NCBI GenBank assembly: GCA_037176885.1
Contig: JAWWNJ010000127.1
Location: 372,001-436,000 of the forward strand
Reading direction: 5' to 3'
Origin: Favolaschia claudopus
Lineage: Eukaryota; Basidiomycota; Agaricomycetes; Agaricales; Mycenaceae
DNA: 64,000 nt
The notes beneath the pieces were generated by a model. It had not been told where the DNA came from, searched no databases, and saw only the letters and a program-made list of their open reading frames with translations. Positions 56,301 through 64,000 of this stretch are shown one piece after another. Position 1 is the first letter of the stretch. Every line of letters begins with the position of its first letter. Made by a program: the position numbers and the translations under genes.

Positions 56301-57665
56301 ACTTTCCGAGATCCAAGATAGGTGACATCTTGGCTTTGAGAATCTTAGCAAGCTCGGAGAAAGCGAAAATCTCCGCAAAAATATTGAGCGCCTCGCGGAT
56401 TGAATGCCCAACTTTGATGATAGATGGATTTGTCAGGACAGCCCGCAAAGACGGGAGAAGGCGGCTAGGTGAGGAAATATCTGCCATCTAGTAGAGAGCT
56501 ATTTAGTAATAGGTTTAGATCATGATGTAAAAACCGCACATTGAAAACACAGATCTGATCGCTGGTGCGTATCTGAACATACTTTACGATAGAACCGCTA
56601 GCTGTCCGCTCTGTCCTGACTGCCAGTGCAATCAGTGAGAGTGTAGCAGACGGTACGGTATCGGCTGCCGTAAGTATATTGTTTGCGAGCTGCTCAATGA
56701 CCATCGAGTCGGAAGTGATCGAAGTGGTCAAACCGACTGTAGCCAAGAATGGTGGGCAGTCCGTCCAATTTGTGATGGGTTCAACATCCTTAAGCAAGGA
56801 TTCATTGATTGCTTCATGAAAGTCGCGCTCCGCTGTGCACTGATTAGCTCCAAATATTGGCAGGTTAAACAAATAAACTGTACCTTGAGACGAATCTGTA
56901 TAGAGAATCTGGGTTGGTGGGCTTCCTGCATCCTTCAGCCCTTTAATCATTCCAATGTACATATCATTGACTTGGTTCAATGATTTTGTCAGTGCAAATG
57001 AGTGCCCTCGAATCTCCTCATGTTCATTGACAACGGTATAAAGGGCTGCAAATATTCTCTGGCCCTTGATTCTACCGGTGTGCTTAAGAACCTGAAATCC
57101 AGGTCAAAACGTACAGGAAATGAAGACTGAACTTCGACAAACATCAAATGTGTGATCAGCCTTCGCAATCCCCAAAGGTAAAGATGCTGTATCGCGTTCG
57201 ATGAAAATTCGATGTGCCGAAATGTAGTCTGTGAACATCGCCCTGATGTATTTTACTGATGGGGGGAGACCAGCATATCTACTGGAGTCATCGAAAGCTG
57301 AGAATGGAGGGATCGATATCCCGGCAGCCGTAAGATTGCGCACCAGCGAGATACATGAGTTCTCGGTCCGCATGCTCTCGGTACTGAATCTCTGAAACAA
57401 GCTCAGAGAATGGTGCAGCACCGAGTCGCATAGCAGCCGTATTTGACATTTGACGCATCATGAGAACGGAAATAGCTCCGCGCGCGGAAATGTATGCTGA
57501 AGCAAAATGAGTTGAGTCCTTGTATTGTTTCGATATCTTGAATGTACACACCTGGGAATGCGGCTTGAACATGACGAGGCAATTGGGCAATTATATGCGG
57601 ATCAGTGCCTCGAAAACTTTTACCACATCGCTCTGAGTCTCTTGCCGTTAGCCCTGTGTTGCGGG
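53361..57665 (-). CDS. DDE transposase-like protein fused to a degenerate 3'-5' exonuclease domain
   Basis: Large multi-exon gene. After an acceptor (ATTACAG, 57666): RCGKSFRGTDPHIIAQLP, intron, YISARGAISVLMMRQM, then a 46-nt intron. AKADHTFD joins VLKHTGRIKGQRIF, and ILYTDSSQ joins ERDFHEAINESLL: two Asp motifs and spacing like a DDE/RNase H-fold transposase. Next is an exonuclease-like domain (LPSLRAVLTNPSIIKVGHSI, ILDLGKYAKLEGVV). It lacks the usual catalytic residues: ALAVRTE replaces the LDxEW motif, and the aligned Asp of the second motif is Glu or absent. C-terminal parts include VRGTNSVEGGVHTAIRRIFG, FHNRTGQKYKGHFDLWI and a final exon 53882-53361. Five introns join cleanly; frame steps near 55650 and 55035 suggest damage or unrecognised splicing. 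Related fungal proteins are known to me only as DUF-type hypotheticals. Confidence 0.6.
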
Positions 57666-57688
57666 CTGTAATATATGTGAGAATCAAA

Positions 57689-57913
57689 AGGACCGATGAT
57701 AATCGATAATCGGTAGTAAGGTCTGTTTTTTTTTGTTGGCAGGAGTCCTGACTTTTTGCGGGTGACAGAAATTTTCACACAAAAAAATTTGAAAATGTTC
57801 GCACTGGCAAAACTGCGTTTTTCGCTGCCTCAGAAAGCGTGGGAATTTATTTTTTTGTCCTGACTTTTTGTCTCCCAGAAAATCTGGCCTTTTTACCGAT
57901 TATCATCGGTCCT
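57689..57913. mobile_element. hAT-type MITE, 225 bp
   Basis: 17-bp inverted repeats AGGACCGATGATAATCG with an exact 8-bp target duplication GAATCAAA (57681-57688 and 57914-57921). It sits just upstream of the first recognisable exon of the transposase/exonuclease gene. Confidence 0.92.
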
Positions 57914-57921
57914 GAATCAAA

Positions 57922-58603
57922 CGGCTCCCCTGGTTAGAAGGTTTTTAACATGACGTAAGCTCACCCAGATTTTTTTTTTTTCGCTCGAATTTTCGGAACT
58001 TTGGGCCGAAATTCAGCACAAAACTGCCTAAAACCGTCGCAAACAACCAACGTCTCTCAATACCAGTGCGTTCGCCTCTGACGAGAATCTTGGGGCGCGA
58101 TTTGGGGCTGAAAAGCCTCAGAGAGGGCCCATTTGAGGGCTCTTCCTCACACAAAAATAACAGGTCTTTTTGAGCCTCGATTGTGAGAAACGTATTTCAC
58201 ACGTTAATAACAGTGTTATAATTTATAATATAAAGTACCTGTTATTTAACACAGCGCTACTTTGCCGCAGACTTCAGTTTCAGATCATGTGATAGCCACG
58301 TGTGCCCGCATCATGCCTTCCGCTGCTGCTATTGACGACCCCTACGAGAGTCTCCGTACTCATTGCACGCCCAATAAGTATCACCATCCGAGACGGCATG
58401 CTGGAATTCATAATGCAACATACTGTCACGCAAACGTAGAATAGTGTTCGCAAGGACTGTGTCCCCATTCTGAACACCATCAACATCCATCGCGTCTTCG
58501 GCGGAAGCTTGGGCCCATGGCTCTCCGATAACAAAATCACTCGCATCACCATGTCTTGCTCTTTCCGACGCAGTGACAGTCATGTAAGTGTTGACCATTT
58601 TCT
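57922..58603. other. No recognisable gene
   Basis: Contains the presumed 5' side of the minus-strand transposase/exonuclease gene, but no further exon was recognised. Short frames at 57945-58154 and 58280-58598 are unassigned. Confidence 0.3.
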
Positions 58604-58605
58604 TA

Positions 58606-59180
58606 CAGTGTACTGTACTAATTCGACCAATTGTTCACGGGGTGTCACCCGTCACCCCAATTGTTCACTGCACAAGTTGTTCACATCAGCGGCATCACGG
58701 CAGAATTACCAAATATGGAAGGTCGGCAGCACTCGGCAGCTGCCGGCCGAGAATTTTTTTCAACTTTCTTGCTCTTTTTGGCCAAAAAAGTCGCTGTCAC
58801 CCGTCACCATGTTCAAAAAGTTCAGTTCACAGGCGGCCGTCACCCATAACGTGAACAACTGGTCGAATTAGTACAGTAGTAGGGTTCCTTGGATAGCCAC
58901 TTTCCATTTCCGCATTTTCTGTACAACAACAGAGCGTAGAGAATTACGTTTTTTCTAGGGTATACTAGAGCATGTAACAATGTGTCTCCCCCTTTCAAAT
59001 TTGGAATTCGACTGACGATGAGGCAAGGAAAAAGATAGTGAAGTTTTGGTCACAAATGTCACGCGGAGGGTTCCTTGGTTATCTCGCTTCTGCTCTGTCA
59101 GAAGCCAATTGACATTGAGTTTTTGAGCCATACTTAATCTAGTCTACTCATATGGCAGTAAAATGTCTATATGGCACATA
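58606..59180. mobile_element. Element A, left part, with a nested MITE
   Basis: It starts CAGTG after TA (58604-58605), is interrupted at its seventh base by the 58613-58876 MITE, then continues GTAGGGTTCCTTGGATAGCC, closely matching 18994-19300. It ends where element B starts (59181). Right end missing. Confidence 0.85.
58613..58876. mobile_element. TA-target MITE nested in element A, 264 bp
   Basis: Inverted repeats CTGTACTAATTCGACC then AATTGTTCAC (one mismatch) with TA at 58611-58612 and 58877-58878. Interior words (CGGCAGCTGCCGGCCGAG, TCACCCGTCACC) recur at 16225-16330 and 52190-52255. Confidence 0.92.
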
Positions 59181-59822
59181 AGGTAGGCGTCAGTCACTTA
59201 CAACGAACGGTCACATGACGTGTCACGTCACGCGTAACGCGGCAAAAATTTCGACACGAAAACAAAACCTGCTGGATTTTGCTCAATTTCAACGATTTTG
59301 AGGTCGAAAAATTTTTGGTCATTATGTAATCATGACTGGAGATAGGAATATGTTTCTCTAGTCACCGTTGTATGATGCCCCAGGATATTGCGCACTGTAA
59401 CAAATGTTCACGGTATAGCGTGTATGCTGTTGTGCTGGCGGGTTGCCGGTAATTGCGCACTGTAGCAAATGTTCACGGTATAGCGTGTATGCTGTTGTGC
59501 TGGCGGGTTGCCGGTAATTGATGGAATCCTACCTCATATGGTGCGTGGGAGCATTACATAAGCGGCAAATTTCGCTCTCGTCCCAAACCAAAATGGCTCC
59601 AATCGCTGAAAAACTCATTTCTGCATTCAAAAAAAATGGGTTGGAAGAACGGTCTACTGCTCCATCACAAGATAGTATTTTTAAATTCTGAGACCAGGGA
59701 TGTCTTCCATTTGCTCAAATACACCATTTCTAGGTCCCACTTTTTACCCTAATGTTTTGTGGCCAGAGCTTAATGGCTGTCACACTTTGGTCATGTGACC
59801 GCTTGTTGTAAGTGACTGACGC
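59181..59822. mobile_element. Inverted-repeat element B, copy 2
   Basis: The left end AGGTAGGCGTCAGTCACTTA and right end GTAAGTGACTGACGC are mutual inverses. The interior matches 15379-15900 in reverse orientation. It contains a 63-bp tandem duplication (about 59392-59517) starting ATTGCGCACTGTA. Confidence 0.8.
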
Positions 59823-59846
59823 GGGCGTGGGAACCCCGCACCCATA

Positions 59847-59973
59847 CAGTGGCGGCGCCATCTGATGCCACCCCCAAAAAATTGATGTGACCCCAATCGA
59901 CTCCATTTGCATCAAAAGTTCCAGAAATAGGCTGTTCTATTTTTAGGGGTGGCATCAGATGGCGCCGCCACTG
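59847..59973. mobile_element. TA-target MITE, 127 bp
   Basis: Perfect 28-bp inverted repeats (CAGTGGCGGCGCCATCTGAT...) with TA at 59845-59846 and 59974-59975. It is inserted in a repeat of type CGCACCCTTATGTCAGCAG, whose uninterrupted form is at 31845 and 12952. Confidence 0.92.
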
Positions 59974-60233
59974 TATGTCAGCAGCCCATGTGACCGTGGG
60001 AGGTTCCAAATCTCAAGGATCGACACAAAATTTTATTTATTTATGCTAATTTTGAGGGCAAGAGACCTTTGTCTTCCTTCTCCAACATTTTCTTCAACAT
60101 ATCTGAGCTGTTGAGAGGCAAAATTGAACTCAGGGCTGACGCACGCCTCCCCCCACAATGACTTGCCTTATTAGGAAATTCGGCGCGGGAGCAAGGCATG
60201 AGTTTGCTTCATTTTCTCAGTTTCTAAATGCTC

Positions 60234-60312
60234 TCTAGTGTAATGGATATACGTAGCGTTACGGAGACCTGATAGCATCACAAGAATGTTCAGCGTTCGA
60301 TTCCCGGTCACA
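60234..60312 (+). repeat. tRNA-like sequence (degenerate tRNA or SINE head)
   Basis: GCTCTCTAGTGTAATGGATA resembles the 5' part of a tRNA-Arg-type A box, and GCGTTCGATTCCCGG is a good B box 50 bp later. The acceptor stem does not close. It shares start and B box with the minus-strand sequence at 13994-14080. Confidence 0.4.
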
Positions 60313-60721
60313 ACATTTTGATTAATCTTTTGTTAATTTTGATCTGTTAATCTTTTCTCCTCGAATTCAGCAAGACAATAACAGGACATGGTGGTTAGGG
60401 TTAGGAATCTCTCTCCCCATCGGAATCCACTGTGATCCAAAATTTTTCGGCAGTTTCGAATTTGTAATCGCTGGACACAGAATCCAGCAAATGAATGCTG
60501 GGTTAGGCAAGGAAAGCAGCAAAAGAGTGGAGAACTAGCCATTCTTAGGGGTCCGCTCATTCGATAATGCAACCAAGAAGCATGGATAACAGAAGAGACT
60601 TGTTCAAAGTATTTGATTGGAAGTGAACCAAAAAAAAGTAGGTAATTGCGCCGTCGGCCTGGAAAGCAGCAAGGTGAGTGCAGGACTCTTGCGTGGCGAA
60701 GGCACGGGTCCCATAGCTCTA

Positions 60722-60933
60722 TCCTATACTTGAAAAGAGGGCCAGGCCATCAGTCTCGTGACTTTTGACAGAAAATCACGGGGGTCAATGTCGAGATGTT
60801 GAGATCGTACTAGACGTCGCGAGCGGAGCGAGCGCAGCTGGCCGCCCCAACAAGCTGTGTGACCGAATGGAGGGAGGTCGGCGAGCGCAGCGAGTCGGCC
60901 GTGCCGGAGGCAGGGAACTAAAGCTTGTATAGG
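60722..60933. repeat. Palindromic repeat D, compact copy
   Basis: Starts TCCTATACTTGAAAAGAGGG and ends AAGCTTGTATAGG, so CCTATAC/GTATAGG may be its terminal inverted repeat. The interior has the shared GC palindromes (GCGAGCGGAGCGAGCGCAG). Confidence 0.7.
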
Positions 60934-61792
60934 TTCGGAACAAGCCTTCTCCGGTCCGGGCAAGCCGGACTAACTCGGAGAGAGGCTTGGTCCAAACTAC
61001 CAAAAAAGGCCAGTGTCCTCATGATTGTCTACTGCTCGTAATGCTGCACCAACGCTCATAAAACAAGTTCAGGCATAATCAATGGAAGCATACCCATATG
61101 CTCATGCATTTGAACTGATAAAATACCCCAATTTTAGTGTCCTATGCTTGGACTTTGTGCTTGTTTCGGCATTTTCTAAACCTCTATAGATCGCCTTGGT
61201 TTTCAGCTATATGCACCTGTTTTTGCCTCAGAGTGGCTAATATAGTTATATCCTACAACTTCTCAACCACAGTTTTGCCACGAAATTCAATGCTTCGCAC
61301 AAGGAATGCAAATTTCGCTGCGAAGGGTGAAATGTCACGTATGTGACATGCGTGACAAACGCGCTTGTCAAGCTGGAAACCATATTCCCAGTGGGCGCAG
61401 AGACATAAAGAAACCCAAAAATTACCCAGAAAGCATACCTGACATCCATACATATGTTCAGGAAAATTTGGGGCCAAAAAACAAATGTTGACTCCTCCCT
61501 AGAGGATTTTGTGCAGCCTTTTCTTGCTCGTCGAAGCGTACATCAGCGGGCTGTATTGGAGCAACACGGGCTTTGAAATAATAATTCAAGTAGCTCATGC
61601 TGCTCATATACATCTCAGGTACATATTATACACTTACAGAGAAGGGATTCCGCCAACGGCTGAGCTCCTGGACCGAGTTCAAGACATCCCTCTTTTTCTT
61701 GAGCTTGGCACAAGCCCCTTCTCAGAATCCGTGTGTCCGCACGTGAATGTCATGTGAGTTGAGAAGGCGGCTTGATCCGAACCTAAAGCTTG
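60934..61792. other. No recognisable gene
   Basis: Open frames of 60-82 codons only, none domain-like. Confidence 0.3.
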
Positions 61793-62096
61793 TACATGAA
61801 AACATAAGGCTCAACTCACGTGAAAAGTAACGTGACTTTGACACAAAACCACGGGATCATGTCGAGATGTCGCTGCCGGCTGTCGAGATGTCGCTCCCGG
61901 TTCCCACGAACCTTCCCGACGGCGCCGCGCACCGCGAGTACAGCGAGCGGTAGTGCGGCGCCGAGGGCACGCAATCCAGCAAGAGAAAAACACGCGGGGT
62001 TTGGGGCGGAGCCCCGACAAGCTGTGCACCAGCCGTAGGGAGGGACGCGAGCACAGCGAGCCGGCCCTGCCGAAGGCGGGCTTGTATGCCTTAAAT
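61793..62096. repeat. Palindromic repeat D, copy
   Basis: Shares CGACGGCGCCGC, GGGGTTTGGGGCGGAGCCCC and CTGCCGAAGGCGGG with the other D copies. Starts near GCTTGTACATGAAAAC and ends near GGGCTTGTATGCC. Confidence 0.65.
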
Positions 62097-62195
62097 GGTA
62101 AATTCACGTGATCTTCCCACCGCCCAATTTGTTAGCTGTATCAAATTTATGTATTTTCGGACTCAACATCAGCATTCTTAGTCTCGTTCCCAAAC

Positions 62196-62323
62196 GTTAT
62201 AGAGCACCACCCGCACCGCTCGCTGCGCTCGCGGATTCACCCTAAAAGGGAGATGTTGAGATGTAGAGATGTCGGCGAGGCAGAATGATTGAGAAATTTG
62301 ATCGCGGGTGGGTGCTCTATAAC
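62196..62323. mobile_element. Small inverted-repeat element, about 128 bp
   Basis: GTTATAGAGCACCACCCGC and the inverse GCGGGTGGGTGCTCTATAAC bound it. A TA duplication is possible if the termini are TAGAGCACC. Confidence 0.65.
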
Positions 62324-62554
62324 TGTGCTACTGTGATCTTTTGATCACAGTGCCCCCATCACCCCGAGAAGATCTGGACCCGAGATTACAGCATTCTGTT
62401 ATTTTGCACATTTCCACTGGGCAAAATTGATATTTCTCGATGTCAGCAACCAGTCTTCTGGACCAAACAACAGCATACACACTGACAGCCGAGGCTGCTG
62501 AGAGGCCCGAGCGGCGGTCAAACCCATCTGACGGTGACAATGGTGGATCTGAAG

Positions 62555-62650
62555 CAGTGTTCGCCCTTAAGGCTTAAGATTGGGTCTGGCCGACCCTTAA
62601 GGCTTATTAAGCCTTAACCCTTAATAAGTTAAGCTTAGAGGCCTTAATTT
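62555..62650. mobile_element. Single end of a hAT-like element
   Basis: CAGTGTTCGCCCTTAAGG followed by dense CCTTAAGGC/TTAAGCC words, as in the element at 46576. The other end was not found in the window. Confidence 0.45.
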
Positions 62651-63039
62651 CCTTTGTAGGTAGGTAATTCCCACCCTCCAAGGAATCCTGCCGACGTACT
62701 ACCCGCAATGCCTCTACCTGACGGACAGATTGATCTTTCAATTGGAGGTTTGTTGCCTTTCTGAGATGAATCCAATTACTGACCTCGCTTCCCTTAGACT
62801 GCCTTTCAAAGATACCGTTGACGTGCAGTCATTCGAACCCATGGCTTCCCAGCCTGCGCAAAACGAACAACATGAGCTCATTCAGGATGTATTTGACGGC
62901 GACGAACCTGAACCTACGATCAGTGCCAATTTCACGCTCTACCATGCACCGCGTGCCGCGGCGCTCACTACATCTCCTCCACTTATTCCCAGCATCACAC
63001 CGGCTGCCCTCCCTATCCCTCCTTCTATATAGGGAAATT
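62651..63039 (+). other. Possible short ORF, unassigned
   Basis: A frame ending at 63032 (FEPMASQPAQNEQHELIQDV) and an upstream MPLPDGQIDLSIG at 62708, separated by an intron-like GTTTGT...CTTAG, suggest a small gene, but the phases do not match. Weak. Confidence 0.2.
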
Positions 63040-63737
63040 TCTTATCTTGGAAGGCCCTTGGCCCGCGGCGTGATTTTCTGTCAAAAGTCACGAGACTGAT
63101 GGCCTGGCCCTCTTTTCGAAGACAAGCTTAAGCACCCCGCCTTCGGCAGGGCCGGCTCGCTGCGCTCGCGTCCCTACCTACGGGGGGTACACAGCTTGTC
63201 GGGGCTCCGCCCCAAACCCCGCCTGGATTTTTTTTGCTGGATTCCTTGCCCGCGGCGCCGCACTGCCGCTCGCTGCACTTCGCGTCCCTCCCTACGGCTG
63301 GTGCACAGCTTGTCGGGGCTCCGCCCCAAACCCCGCGTGTTTTTTTTTTTTGCTGGATTGTGTGCCCTCGGGAAGGTTCGTGGGAACCGGGAGCAACATC
63401 TCGACAGCCGGCAGCGACATCAGGCGACATCTCGACATGATCCCGAAGTCACGTTACTTTTCACGTGAGCTGTTCCTTGTGTTTTCATGTATAGGACTTC
63501 ACTTATTCGGATTCCAAAACGAGCTTTAACTCCCTGCCTTCGGCACGGGCCACTCGCTGCGCTCGCGGCGTGCCTACGGCGGTCACACAGCTCGTTGGGG
63601 CCCAAACCCCGCAGTGAATTGTTTGCCGACGGCGCTGCACTCGCTAGCGCGCGATCTCACGGTTTGACAGAAAGTCACGGGGTGAATTCCCTTTCCTGGA
63701 GCTGAGGCTGTGCCGTTCTCTTTTAAAGTATAGGATA
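63040..63737. repeat. Palindromic repeat D, composite copies
   Basis: Two or three partial D units in series. GGGGCTCCGCCCCAAACCCC occurs twice (about 63200 and 63315), each followed by a poly-T, plus CTCGCTGCGCTCGC and AGCAACATCTCGACA words. Confidence 0.65.
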
Positions 63738-63748
63738 TTTACGCTCGG

Positions 63749-64000
63749 TAGTGTTGCCGGGAGCTGAGTTGGAGCTGAGTTGGAGCTGAACTCGAGTTGA
63801 TTGCCCATCAGCTCGCTGTCAGCTCGAGTTGACCGGAGCTGGCTCAGAGCTGATACCGGATATGGGAATCTAGTGTCCCGGGCTGTCCCAGGGTTCATCT
63901 TTCCACCCGAAGGGCAAAATTTTAGGGGAGAATGGACCAAATTTTTATGTGGAAGGTTTTCCTGAGCTCTCTTCAAGCTCAAACTGCTTTTTATACGTCG
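63749..64000. mobile_element. hAT-like element, left end, rich in GAGCTGA words
   Basis: TAGTGTTGCCGGGAGCTGAG starts like the elements at 5292 and 16693, but its subterminal words are GAGCTGA/TTGGAGC. The right end is beyond the window. Confidence 0.5.

Overview
The window looks like repeat-rich nuclear DNA of a filamentous basidiomycete, most likely an Agaricomycete. The evidence is short (about 45-60 nt) GT-AG introns, a NACHT-WD40 gene with the fungal layout, tandem-cupredoxin and JmjC genes of fungal type, and Plavaka/CACTA-like, Tnp2-like, Helitron, hAT, TA-target MITE, LINE and LTR elements packed beside and inside each other. No bacterial operon, rRNA gene, CRISPR array or clearly functional tRNA gene was seen. 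Everything was read by eye; no search was run.

Layout. 0.1-4.1 kb: a frameshifted NACHT-WD40 pseudogene (minus strand) whose WD40 end is cut at a 44-48 bp direct repeat. 5.3-12.9 kb: almost gene-free, with a hAT-type repeat, a Helitron helicase scrap, a 52-bp minisatellite, duplicated repeats and long empty stretches. 12.9-20.7 kb: a mosaic of inverted-repeat elements enclosing an exon block of a Suv4-20-like SET-domain gene. 23.6-27.2 kb: a complete gag-only LTR retrotransposon with matching LTRs. 27.8-30.0 kb: broken pieces of two other transposons. 32.0-38.7 kb: a Plavaka/CACTA-like transposon carrying a transposase and two accessory genes, its transposase hit by a MITE. 41.0-42.5 kb: a host gene for a secreted double-cupredoxin protein. 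44.0-45.9 kb: two uncharacterised small genes. 46.6-49.0 kb: an ORF1-only LINE inserted into a small hAT element. 49.4-51.8 kb: palindromic repeats followed by a JmjC-type gene. 53.4-57.7 kb: a transposase-like protein fused to a degenerate 3'-5' exonuclease domain. 57.7-64 kb: nested MITEs and GC-rich palindromic repeats.

The most informative result is how many insertions can be read exactly, with target duplications and reconstructable empty sites: LTR element (TCGGA), hAT elements (GACTTCAT, TTCGTCTC, GAATCAAA), LINE (12 bp), and many TA-flanked MITEs, several of them inside one another. Genes that look potentially functional are few: the cupredoxin gene, the JmjC gene, the accessory genes of the Plavaka-like element, gag, and LINE ORF1.
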